Below the pieces are notes generated by a model, which saw only the letters and a list, made by a program, of their open reading frames with translations, was not told the DNA's origin and searched no databases. The translations under genes were made by a program, and so were the position numbers. A stretch of 48,769 nucleotides of DNA, taken from positions 1-48,769 of the forward strand of contig CALFRK010000053.1 of NCBI GenBank assembly GCA_937919625.1, read 5' to 3'. The DNA comes from an uncultured Ilumatobacter sp. (GTDB taxonomy: Bacteria; Actinomycetota; Acidimicrobiia; Acidimicrobiales; Ilumatobacteraceae). This document shows positions 38,623 to 46,183 of the stretch, in pieces; position 1 is the stretch's first letter, and each line of letters opens with the position of its first letter.

Positions 38623-40020
38623 ATGGCCGATGCTCGCCTCGCAGGCACCCAGATCGCCGATTCGGTGATCGATCTGTTCGGGGGCACCCCCCTCGTCCGC
38701 ATGAAACGGATCATGGAAGTCGAGCAGCTTCCCGCGGTGCTCGCCATGAAGATGGAGACCACCAACCCCGGCGGCTCGTCAAAAGACCGGCCGGCTCTCG
38801 AAATGATCGTCGCTGCCGAGCGTGAAGGGCTGCTGACGCCTGGCGGAACGATCGTCGAGCCAACCAGCGGCAACACAGGCGTCGGCTTGGCAATCGTCGC
38901 CGCCCAGCGTGGGTACAGCTGCGTCTTCGTCATGACCGACAAGGTGGCGCCCGAGAAGATATCGCTGCTCAAGGCATACGGCGCAGAGGTCATCGTTTGC
39001 CCGGTTGCGGTTGCTCCCGACGATCCGCGCAGCTACTACAGCGTCGCCGAGCGGCTGACCCAAGAGCGCAACGCGTTCCGACCGAACCAGTACGCCAATC
39101 CGAACAACCCGCTGTCGCACTACAAGACAACTGGCCCCGAGCTGTGGGAGCAGACGGCTGGGCGAATCACACACTTCGTCGCCGGTGCCGGCACGTGCGG
39201 TTCGATCACAGGCACCGCTCGGTACCTCAAGGAACAGAATCCGAACATCAAGATCATCGCCGCCGACCCCGAGGGGTCGGTGTTCTCGGGCGGCTCCGGG
39301 CGACCGTACCTGGTCGAAGGTGTCGGCGAAGACTTCTTCCCTGCCGCATGGGCACCCGAACTGTACGACGAGACGATCGCCATCAGCGACGCCGAGAGTT
39401 TCCGGATGGCGCGCTATGTCAGCCAAGTCGAAGGGATCCTGATCGGTGGATCGGGCGGGATGGCCGTCGCCGCTGCGATTCAGGTCGCCAAGCGTGCCAC
39501 ACCGAACGACATCATCGTGATCTTCAACCCCGACTCTGGCCGCGGCTATCTGTCGCGCGTGTTCGACGACGACTGGATGGCGAACTTCGGGTTTCTCACC
39601 GAAGGCGAACTGAGCGTCGGAGCGGTGCTCGAGACCCGCACCGCCACGCTCGACAACCTGCTCTACGTCAACCCCACCGAAACGGTACGAGCTGCGATCG
39701 AGCGGATGCGCGCCAATGGCGTCAGCCAGCTGCCAGTCTGCAAGAACACGCCGCCGTTCGCTGCGGCTGAAGTGGCGGGTTCGGTCGACGAACTCGAACT
39801 GATGGAAGCAATCGCCGCCGATGGCAGCGTCATGGACACGCCCGTCGAGGACGTGATGGGCAAGCACCTTCCCACGATCGGCGTGGGCCAAAAGCTCGAA
39901 CTCGCCGTGGAGATGCTGCACACGTCTCCGGCGCTGCTGGTGCTTTCTGGCGGCCGCCCTCTGAGCGTGGTAACCCGCACCGACATCCTCACCTACTTCG
40001 ACGCCCAAGCCAACACCTGA
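38623..40020 (+). CDS. cbs: Cystathionine beta-synthase
   Basis: The 465-aa enzyme condenses homocysteine with serine to form cystathionine, the first step of reverse transsulfuration. The PLP lysine is Lys54 in NPGGSSKDR. The SGNTG phosphate-adjacent loop (TSGNTGVGL) and the GAGTCGSITG phosphate-binding loop are present. A pair of CBS domains fills residues about 335-465, as in full-length cystathionine beta-synthases and unlike plain cysteine synthases. There is no N-terminal heme domain. The adjacent downstream gene encodes the next enzyme of the pathway, 49 nt away, which supports the assignment. Confidence 0.93.
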   Translation: MADARLAGTQIADSVIDLFGGTPLVRMKRIMEVEQLPAVLAMKMETTNPGGSSKDRPALEMIVAAEREGLLTPGGTIVEPTSGNTGVGLAIVAAQRGYSCVFVMTDKVAPEKISLLKAYGAEVIVCPVAVAPDDPRSYYSVAERLTQERNAFRPNQYANPNNPLSHYKTTGPELWEQTAGRITHFVAGAGTCGSITGTARYLKEQNPNIKIIAADPEGSVFSGGSGRPYLVEGVGEDFFPAAWAPELYDETIAISDAESFRMARYVSQVEGILIGGSGGMAVAAAIQVAKRATPNDIIVIFNPDSGRGYLSRVFDDDWMANFGFLTEGELSVGAVLETRTATLDNLLYVNPTETVRAAIERMRANGVSQLPVCKNTPPFAAAEVAGSVDELELMEAIAADGSVMDTPVEDVMGKHLPTIGVGQKLELAVEMLHTSPALLVLSGGRPLSVVTRTDILTYFDAQANT

Positions 40021-40069
40021 GCAACTCGAACGCATTCAACGCACCGTTAGCACGCTGAACAGAAGGACC

Positions 40070-41233
40070 ATGATGGGCGAAGAGCAAGAACAACTTGGGT
40101 GGGCGTTCGAGACGCTCGCCATCCACGCAGGCCAAGAGCCCGATGCCGCCAGCGGTGCTGTCGTGCCGCCGATCTCGCTGTCGACCACGTTTGCTCAGAG
40201 CGAGGTTGGCGTGCACAAGGGCTATGAGTACTCGCGATCGGGCAACCCGACCCGCACAGCGATGGAGTCTCAGATCGCTTCGCTCGAAGCGGCGCGCCAC
40301 GGACTCGCCTTCGCCAGCGGGCTGGCAGCCGAGGACAATGTGATGCGTCTGCTGAAGCAGGGCCAACGGGTGCTGCTCGGCAACGATGCCTATGGTGGTA
40401 CGTTCCGCCTGATCTCCAAGGTTTGGTCACCACTTGGTTTCCCGTGGACGGCGATCGACCTCAGCGACCTCGACCAGGTGGTCGCCAACTGGCCCGAAGA
40501 CACAGGCCTCGTGTGGCTCGAGTCGCCCACGAACCCACTGCTCACGTGTTTCGACATCGAGGCGATCGCCGAGATCGCTCACGCGCGCGGTGCGCTCGTC
40601 GTGGTTGACAACACCTTCGCCACGCCTTATCTGCAGCAGCCGATCACACTGGGTGCCGACATCACGCTGCATTCGGCCACCAAGTATCTCGGCGGCCACA
40701 GCGACGTCGTCGGAGGCTTCCTCGCAGTTGACACCGACGAGCTCGCCGAGCGTTTGCGTTTCACTCAAAACGCCGCTGGTGCGGTGCCATCGCCGTTCGA
40801 CTGCTATCTCGTGCTGCGCGGCGTCAAGACGCTCGGCATCCGGATGGACCGCCATTGCCAGAACGCAAGGGCGATCGTCGACCTGCTCGCCGCCCACCCG
40901 ACAATCGAGCGGGTGTTGTACCCGCAGCTCCCAGATCACCCCGGCCATGCGGCAGCAGCCAAACAAATGCGCGACTACGGCGGGATGGTCAGTTTCACGG
41001 TGAAGGGCGGAGAGGCTGCGGCGCGACGGATCGCCGCCGGTACCGAACTGTTCACGCTGGCCGAATCACTCGGCGCTGTCGAGAGTCTGATCGAGCATCC
41101 TGGCGCCATGACGCACGCAGCAGCTGCCGGCTCGCCACTCGAGGTGCCCAACAACCTGGTGCGGCTGTCGGTTGGCATCGAACATTCCAGCGACCTCGTC
41201 GCCGACCTCGCACAAGCCCTCGAACGAGGCTGA
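40070..41233 (+). CDS. Cystathionine gamma-lyase / gamma-synthase family enzyme
   Basis: This 387-aa PLP enzyme belongs to the Cys/Met metabolism family. The PLP lysine is Lys205 in HSATKYLGGHSD. The N-terminal YEYSRSGNPTR loop and the SLGAVESLIEHP motif near the C-terminus are present. Next to cystathionine beta-synthase the likely role is cystathionine gamma-lyase, yielding cysteine. Gamma-synthase activity cannot be excluded from sequence alone. The start has GAAGGA 3 nt before tandem ATG codons. The operon appears to end here. Confidence 0.9.
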   Translation: MMGEEQEQLGWAFETLAIHAGQEPDAASGAVVPPISLSTTFAQSEVGVHKGYEYSRSGNPTRTAMESQIASLEAARHGLAFASGLAAEDNVMRLLKQGQRVLLGNDAYGGTFRLISKVWSPLGFPWTAIDLSDLDQVVANWPEDTGLVWLESPTNPLLTCFDIEAIAEIAHARGALVVVDNTFATPYLQQPITLGADITLHSATKYLGGHSDVVGGFLAVDTDELAERLRFTQNAAGAVPSPFDCYLVLRGVKTLGIRMDRHCQNARAIVDLLAAHPTIERVLYPQLPDHPGHAAAAKQMRDYGGMVSFTVKGGEAAARRIAAGTELFTLAESLGAVESLIEHPGAMTHAAAAGSPLEVPNNLVRLSVGIEHSSDLVADLAQALERG

Positions 41234-41289
41234 GCTCTCTTCCGGATCGTCACGGGTCGCTGGGAATCGTTGGCCGAAGCCGACGGATC

Positions 41290-41665
41290 TCATCGCCAAC
41301 ACGACCTCACCCACGAGTTCCGCAACGCCCGCTGCAACTTCGGCGGCGCAGAGTTCCGATTTGAAACCTCGCATGGCGTGATCCAGGTGAGGGGGTCCCC
41401 CGCACCGCCGGCCAACGCCGCGACGACGCCTTCGTGGCGATAATTCTCGCAGCCGCCGGAGCCGGCACCGGTGACGGACGTCAGATCGACGCCACCGTCA
41501 ATCTCGTGTCCGATCTCGACCAGTTCGAACAACACACAATCGCTGAGATCACCGACAGCGCGGCTGAGTTCGACAAAGCGGTTTCGTCGGCGGCACCACA
41601 TTCGGCGGCGGTCACCACGATCGCCGCCAGTGTGAGCAGGGCGGGGATCCTCAGGTCGAGGTCAT
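41290..41665 (-). pseudogene. Decayed lipoprotein gene, possibly META-domain type
   Basis: No intact frame spans this 428-nt region after the transsulfuration genes, but pieces of one gene can be read on the minus strand. An ATG overlaps the stop of the LLM gene (ATGA) and gives MTST, then a stop. One frame over, RIPALLTLAAIVVTAAECG looks like a lipoprotein signal. One further frame over, VEIGHEIDGGVDL and GSGGCENY recall the start and the GCN-Y motif of META/HslJ domains, running to a stop at 41290. At least two frameshifts are needed. The alternatives are sequencing error or chance similarity. Confidence 0.4.
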
Positions 41666-42603
41666 CTACCTGCCAGTGCCTCGACGACAGGGGCGAAGCC
41701 CTTTGGGTCCCTGACGACGAAGTGGCTGATGCCTAGCTGTTCACGCAGCCGTTCCAGCTTGTCGACGACCTGTTCGAGCGGACCGAACACGGCGAACGGC
41801 GTGTGCGCGACGACGTCTTCGGGCAGCTTGAAGCGTTCGGCCAGCTCTGAGGCGGGCGGAGCATCGGGCCCGACCGATGTGAACTGCACCAGCGCTGAGC
41901 GTTCGATCTCAGCGTCTCGGTCACCGGCTGCATCCGACAACCACGTGCTGCGCTCGGACACCTGGTCGAGGGCGAATCCTCCCGCGCTCGGCGTGCCGTC
42001 CTCGTTCTCGGTCAGACCCGTGAACTGGAAGATGTCGGCGTAGCGACCGCCAAGTCCGACGACGCGGCGACCGTGGCCGCCGATCAAGAACGGCACGTGT
42101 GCCTGCACGGGCCGAACTCCGAGCGTGTCGAGGTGGACCGATTCGTGCTCGCCGTCGTAGCCGACGGAGCCGGTGTCTAGCAGCGAGCGCACGATCGCCA
42201 GCGACTCGCCAAATCGGGCCACCCGAGGTCCAGGGGGGCGGATCGGCGAACCGATCCAGTCGTGCTCCGCTTCGGCGTAGCCCGTGCCGAGGCCGAGCAC
42301 CAGGCGCCCGCCCGTCAACCGGTCGAAGGTCGCTGCGGTTCGAGCAAGCAGAGCCGGATGATGGAACTCGTTGTTGAGCACCAGCGGCCCGACCCGCAGC
42401 CGCTCGGTCGCCGCTGCCGCCACCACGAGCGGCAAGAAGGGGTCGATCTTCAGGCCTGAATCGGCCCCTGGAGCGACACCGATGTGGTCGTAGGTGTACA
42501 GCTCGTCGTACCCGAGCGACTCGACCATCCGGGCGTGCTCGCCGAGTGCGACCGGGTCGACGAAGGGGCCACCTTGAACGGCGAAACGAAATGGTCGCGT
42601 CAC
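41662..42603 (-). CDS. LLM-class flavin-dependent oxidoreductase, probably F420-dependent
   Basis: The 313-aa protein has the luciferase-like TIM barrel. The N-terminus FRFAVQGGPFVDP and the segment YDELYTYDHIG are typical of actinobacterial F420-dependent members. The GGRLVLGLGTGY block and VPFLIGGHGRRVVGLGGRYADIF are diagnostic of the family. It would use F420H2, or less likely FMNH2, to oxidise or reduce an unknown substrate. A cofC gene for F420 synthesis lies 5 kb away. The start is GTG 42603, whose GTGA overlaps the stop of a 29-codon upstream ORF. Downstream, the stop overlaps a decayed lipoprotein gene. Confidence 0.92.
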   Translation of the reverse strand: MTRPFRFAVQGGPFVDPVALGEHARMVESLGYDELYTYDHIGVAPGADSGLKIDPFLPLVVAAAATERLRVGPLVLNNEFHHPALLARTAATFDRLTGGRLVLGLGTGYAEAEHDWIGSPIRPPGPRVARFGESLAIVRSLLDTGSVGYDGEHESVHLDTLGVRPVQAHVPFLIGGHGRRVVGLGGRYADIFQFTGLTENEDGTPSAGGFALDQVSERSTWLSDAAGDRDAEIERSALVQFTSVGPDAPPASELAERFKLPEDVVAHTPFAVFGPLEQVVDKLERLREQLGISHFVVRDPKGFAPVVEALAGR

Positions 42604-42689
42604 GGCTGCGCGTTCCAGATCACCTCGATCTGCACAAGACCGAGCTCGAACTCCTCGAGACGGCCGAGTGGCACCATGCAAATCGTCAT
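42600..42689 (-). CDS. 29-aa leader ORF coupled to the LLM oxidoreductase gene
   Basis: The ORF begins with ATG at 42689, 6 nt after a TAGAAT box, and ends in a TGA that overlaps the GTG of the LLM gene (GTGA). The product begins MTICMVPLGRLEEFELG and ends IEVIWNAQP. I do not recognise it. A leaderless promoter at one end and a 4-nt coupling overlap at the other argue that it is translated. It may serve mainly to deliver ribosomes to the LLM start, which has no Shine-Dalgarno or TANNNT box of its own. It is too short for most gene callers. Chance is possible. Confidence 0.5.
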   Translation of the reverse strand: MTICMVPLGRLEEFELGLVQIEVIWNAQP

Positions 42690-42695
42690 CCAGGC

Positions 42696-42701
42696 ATTCT
42701 A
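42696..42701 (-). promoter_or_regulatory. -10 box (TAGAAT) for leader ORF and LLM gene
   Basis: TAGAAT on the minus strand ends 6 nt before the ATG at 42689. Confidence 0.5.
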
Positions 42702-42740
42702 AAGCCCAGCCTGGCAAAGCCTCAGTCGACGGACTACTGG

Positions 42741-43109
42741 TCAGTTGGAAGCGGTTCGTCGGGTGGTCTCGCGTAACTTCCTGTTGTTGCGCGGTTCGGT
42801 GCGCGTCTTGGCATCGGTCAGCTGCCGGATCATCTCGTCGCGGACCTCGTTGAGGCCGTGGCTCAAGCTGATCGCCGACGACTTGGCGACGAACGTTTTG
42901 AATCCGCCAATTTGCACATCGAGCGTGATGTGCTGGCTCGGGGTGTCGCGTTCATTTACGTGCAGATCCAAATCGATCGTTCGGTCACGAAACGACTGCA
43001 ATCGCTGATCGAGCTTGGCCCAATGGGCAACCAGATCGACGACCTCGTGGGTCTCGAGATGACCGTGAACGCGAAGCGCGTTCTCAACGATCGGAGGATG
43101 GTCTGACAT
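42741..43109 (-). CDS. HPF/RaiA-like ribosome hibernation factor (short form)
   Basis: This 122-aa protein resembles the N-terminal domain of hibernation-promoting factor. It has an alpha helix (EVVDLVAHWAKLDQRLQSF), strands IDLDLHVNE and ITLDVQIGGF, and a second helix (SLSHGLNEVRDEMIRQL). A basic tail (RTEPRNNRKLRE) is typical of proteins bound in the 30S decoding centre. The C-terminal dimerisation domain of long HPF is absent. The match is moderate and the early VENALRVHG segment is unusual, so a divergent paralogue is likely. ATG 43109 has GAGG 6 nt upstream. The 89 nt between it and rnhB show no other feature. Confidence 0.7.
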   Translation of the reverse strand: MSDHPPIVENALRVHGHLETHEVVDLVAHWAKLDQRLQSFRDRTIDLDLHVNERDTPSQHITLDVQIGGFKTFVAKSSAISLSHGLNEVRDEMIRQLTDAKTRTEPRNNRKLRETTRRTASN

Positions 43110-43198
43110 GGTGTGCCTCGGTTTCTGTAGACACTTTGCTGATACCAATATCGAAGCTCTTCTCGCCCCGATCCGCCAGGGTCAGAGGTCCCGCACCA

Positions 43199-43876
43199 TC
43201 AGAAAAGCGTCGGTTGCTCGGCACGAAATGTGCGCGGACAGCCCGGCCAGGGTACAAAATTGTCCATAAACACCCAGGTCCGACGATGAATCGCCGACGG
43301 GCCATACCCCTGCAAGGCGAACTTGTGAACCGAGCACGGGTAACCCTTGTTGGTGTCGAACGACCAGTTCGGGTAGCTCTCGGCGAGCACCCGCATCTCT
43401 CGGTCTCGAACCACCTTGGCGAGGATGCTGGCGGCCGCCACGCTGAGGCAGTCGCGGTCGGCCTTGACGCGCATGACGACGTGGTCGACCGTAGGGGTGA
43501 CAAAGTCCCACTTGCCGTCGCTGACGGCGACGTCGGGCGTGATGCCGAGGCCGTCGATCGCCCGCCGACACGCCAGCCGTTGGGCGTCAGCCATGCCCAT
43601 CTCGTCGCACTCGACCTGGCTTGCGGCGCCGATCGACCAGGCCAGACACCAGTCGGCGATGCGGTCGAAGATCGCCTCGCGACCCGCTTCGGTGAGCAAC
43701 TTCGAGTCGCGCACGCCGAGCACACGTTTTTCACGCGGCAGGATCGCGGCACCGACCATCAAGGGTCCTGCCCATGCCCCGCGCCCGACCTCATCGATAC
43801 CGACGATCGTTTCGTAGCCCTGTGCCCATAGCTCTTGTTCGATCTTTCGGGTCGGAGCCCGGCCGCGCGCTGCCAT
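43199..43876 (-). CDS. rnhB: Ribonuclease HII
   Basis: The 225-aa enzyme removes ribonucleotides from DNA and RNA from RNA-DNA hybrids. The active-site segment GIDEVGRGAWAGP (residues 26-38) carries Asp28 and Glu29 and the GRG recognition motif. The next carboxylate is in VKADRDCLSVAAASILAKV. The C-terminal part with GYPCSVHKFALQGYGPSAIHR completes the fold. The start at ATG 43876 is set by a TAGCGT box 8 nt upstream; longer starts at 43927 or 43903 are unsupported. Its nearest upstream gene on the same strand is selD, 69 nt away. Confidence 0.95.
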   Translation of the reverse strand: MAARGRAPTRKIEQELWAQGYETIVGIDEVGRGAWAGPLMVGAAILPREKRVLGVRDSKLLTEAGREAIFDRIADWCLAWSIGAASQVECDEMGMADAQRLACRRAIDGLGITPDVAVSDGKWDFVTPTVDHVVMRVKADRDCLSVAAASILAKVVRDREMRVLAESYPNWSFDTNKGYPCSVHKFALQGYGPSAIHRRTWVFMDNFVPWPGCPRTFRAEQPTLF

Positions 43877-43884
43877 CGCCGCTG

Positions 43885-43890
43885 ACGCTA
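43885..43890 (-). promoter_or_regulatory. -10 box (TAGCGT) for rnhB
   Basis: TAGCGT on the minus strand ends 8 nt before the ATG at 43876. Confidence 0.45.
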
Positions 43891-43945
43891 CCCCGCCGCC
43901 CATCGCCCGTGGTCGGGTCTCGATCAAACGTGCTCGAGCAGCTGG

Positions 43946-44968
43946 TCAGCGCAGCGTGACGCCGGGATGACCGGCTTCGACCGTGCCGACCTGCCAGAAG
44001 CCCTGCGACAGCAGCGCCTCGGCGGCCTCGGCAGTGACCGCCGCCAGCAGACCACCCGACGTCTGCGGATCGAAACACAACGCCTCTGGACCCGGAGCCG
44101 CAGTCGAGTCGAGGTGGCCGGCGAGATACTCACGATTGCGAGGGTCGCCGCCCGTACGGATGCCGCCGTTGGCAGCCTCGAGGGCGCCCGGATAGGCGAC
44201 GATCGCGCCGGTATCGATCACAGCACGAACGTCGCTGCGCTCTGCCATCTCCCAGCTGTGGCCGGCCAGCCCATACCCGGTGACGTCGGTGACGGCGTGC
44301 ACAGCATCACCGAGCTCCTTGAGTGACTCGGCCGCCGCACGGTTGAGCGCCTTCATGCCGGTGATCGCGACCGCCTTGTCGTCATCTGTCCCGGCCGCCA
44401 ACGTGAGTCCGGTACCGATCGGTTTCGACAGCACCAGCGCATCACCGGCTACGGCCCCCGCCTTACGGAAGATGTGGTCGGGGTGCACGACACCCTGTAC
44501 GGCGAGCCCGTAAATCGGCTCTGGGTTGCGGATCGTGTGACCCCCGGCGACGGCCCCGCCGGCCTCGGCGACGGTGCGAGCGCCGGCTTCGAAGATCGCC
44601 ACGATCGCCTCTCGCGGAAAGTGCTCGGGGAAGGCGGCGATATTGACTGCCATCACGACCTGGCCACCCATCGCGAACACGTCGCTACAGGCGTTAGCGG
44701 CCGCGATCGCACCAAAGTCGGCTGGATCGTCGACGAGCGGCGGGAAGAAGTCGGTGGTCGACACGATCGCAACATCGGGACTGACCTGGTAAATCGCAGC
44801 GTCGTCGAACGGAGCCAGGCCAACCAGCAAAGATGGATCGGTCGCCACAGGAAAGTCGGCGACCAGGTCTTTGAGTAGCGAAGCGCCCCACTTGGCGGCG
44901 CAGCCACCACACGAGGTCCATTCGGTCAGCTTGAGTCCGTCGAGGGCAGGAATGTCTGCGAGTGCCAT
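43946..44968 (-). CDS. selD: Selenide, water dikinase (selenophosphate synthase)
   Basis: The 340-aa enzyme makes selenophosphate from selenide and ATP for selenocysteine or selenouridine synthesis. The N-terminal catalytic loop reads TSCGGCAAKWG (Cys20, Cys23, Lys26), so it is the Cys form rather than the Sec form. The AIR-synthase-like core has STTDFFPPLVDDP and the GGHT loop (AVAGGHTIRNPEP). No selA, selB, tRNA-Sec or mnmH is in the window, so the downstream use of selenophosphate cannot be told. A TAGGCT box lies 8 nt before the ATG and fixes the start. Element G lies just upstream. Confidence 0.95.
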   Translation of the reverse strand: MALADIPALDGLKLTEWTSCGGCAAKWGASLLKDLVADFPVATDPSLLVGLAPFDDAAIYQVSPDVAIVSTTDFFPPLVDDPADFGAIAAANACSDVFAMGGQVVMAVNIAAFPEHFPREAIVAIFEAGARTVAEAGGAVAGGHTIRNPEPIYGLAVQGVVHPDHIFRKAGAVAGDALVLSKPIGTGLTLAAGTDDDKAVAITGMKALNRAAAESLKELGDAVHAVTDVTGYGLAGHSWEMAERSDVRAVIDTGAIVAYPGALEAANGGIRTGGDPRNREYLAGHLDSTAAPGPEALCFDPQTSGGLLAAVTAEAAEALLSQGFWQVGTVEAGHPGVTLR

Positions 44969-44976
44969 GGCGTCGG

Positions 44977-44982
44977 AGCCTA
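44977..44982 (-). promoter_or_regulatory. -10 box (TAGGCT) for selD
   Basis: TAGGCT on the minus strand ends 8 nt before the selD ATG. The -35 region would fall inside palindromic element G. Confidence 0.5.
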
Positions 44983-44992
44983 CGGCCAACGA

Positions 44993-45025
44993 ATGTTCGC
45001 AGCGTGTCAGACACACTCCGAATGC
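44993..45025. repeat. Palindromic element G
   Basis: AATGTTCGCAGCGTGTC and GACACACTCCGAATGC pair with three mismatches around a one-base centre. It contains the last codons and stop of the upstream gene (45007) and ends 10 nt before the selD -10 box. Confidence 0.85.
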
Positions 45026-46176
45026 TCAGCCGCGGGTGCCGGCCACAGGGATTCGCCGTTGACTTCGGTGGTCGACCAATCTGGGGCGACGCACGGAGCC
45101 GTCAGCTCGATTTGGTCGCCGGTTTGCTCCCACAGCACGGCCGGGCGTTCGCCGTGCCACCGGATCGCAAACGACACCGCCGACCGATCTCCGCTGGGAA
45201 CGCCATAAACGTCGATCGACTGACCGAGCCACGAACTCGGAATCCCGTACGGAAGCAAGGCGCCGCGTTGGGCCAACTGTGTTTCGAGCCATGCCACTGA
45301 GCGCACACCCGGTGGCGGCTCGTTTGGGCGCTCGGCCAAAGTGCGGGCGGCGATGATCCGCTCTAGATCACGTTGCCCCCGGCGCTCGCCCGCAACCGTC
45401 AACACCCGGCCAGCGGCGTTCAATGCCACGTCGGCACCCCAGCCGGGGATCGGGCCGATCTTCTGGACGGCATCTACCAGCTCAGGTATCCAATGCTCAG
45501 GCTGTTCCCCCATTCGCACCAACTCATCGAGCGCTAGCGAGAAGCCGACGGGGTCGTCGTCGGCGTGTGGGATCGAGCCAAGTGCCAGTTCGCAACGTTC
45601 GGCGGTGATCGCGTCGGCCAGCGTCGCACCGCGCTCGCCGTCGGGCAACACAAACCTGCTGGCACGCTCGGTCAGCGCCAGCCAACCGCGCACAACCTGA
45701 GTCGACGTCGATAAAGCGGAAGGCATCGGGCCCGACCGTTGCGAGCCGTGAACGATCGCCACTCGCAGCACCGCCCTGTGACCCAACGGCAGCACGAAAG
45801 CGGCTTCGGGTAGGTCGATCCCTTCGATCGGCACGTCGGCGATCTGACGCTCGGTAAGCAGATCGCGCCGGTCGAAAGCGACGGCGACCGGCATCGTCGA
45901 TTCGTTCTCGACCTCAACAATGGTCAGGCCACCTGCATCGGCGACGCTGTAAACCCGCTGCACGACATCGCCGCTCGGCACCCTGAGTCGCGTCTCGACG
46001 ACCGCCGTGCCCTCAACTCGTTGTTGACGCACCGTCGGTTCGTCGGCGGGCGCATGCCAGCGATCGTCTGCGGCGACATACCAGTTCAGAGCGGCTGTGC
46101 CCCCCCACGGCTGGATAGCACCCCAGGGAGTAACCGAAGCGCGCCACTGCTGACCGGTGACTCCCGTTGTGATCAT
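45007..46176 (-). CDS. Conserved actinobacterial protein of unknown function
   Basis: I recognise this 389-aa protein only as a conserved unknown. The N-terminal third is rich in beta strands (TPWGAIQPWGG, ALNWYVAADDRWH, VVETRLRVPSGDVVQRVY, LTIVEVENES), which suggests a beta-sandwich of the kind seen at the front of glycoside-processing enzymes. The middle is helical, and the C-terminus returns to strands (VSFAIRWHGERPAVLWEQ). This last block resembles the closing domain of some glucosidase-like proteins. No catalytic residues can be named. It begins 7 nt after gpsA and is probably co-transcribed with it. Its last six residues and stop come from element G. Confidence 0.8.
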   Translation of the reverse strand: MITTGVTGQQWRASVTPWGAIQPWGGTAALNWYVAADDRWHAPADEPTVRQQRVEGTAVVETRLRVPSGDVVQRVYSVADAGGLTIVEVENESTMPVAVAFDRRDLLTERQIADVPIEGIDLPEAAFVLPLGHRAVLRVAIVHGSQRSGPMPSALSTSTQVVRGWLALTERASRFVLPDGERGATLADAITAERCELALGSIPHADDDPVGFSLALDELVRMGEQPEHWIPELVDAVQKIGPIPGWGADVALNAAGRVLTVAGERRGQRDLERIIAARTLAERPNEPPPGVRSVAWLETQLAQRGALLPYGIPSSWLGQSIDVYGVPSGDRSAVSFAIRWHGERPAVLWEQTGDQIELTAPCVAPDWSTTEVNGESLWPAPAAEHSECV

Positions 46177-46183
46177 GAAGACG

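Noticed and set aside
43110-43135. GTGTGCCTC...GTAGACAC as an eighth palindromic element
   Set aside because: Only the core resembles the family; the arms do not pair.
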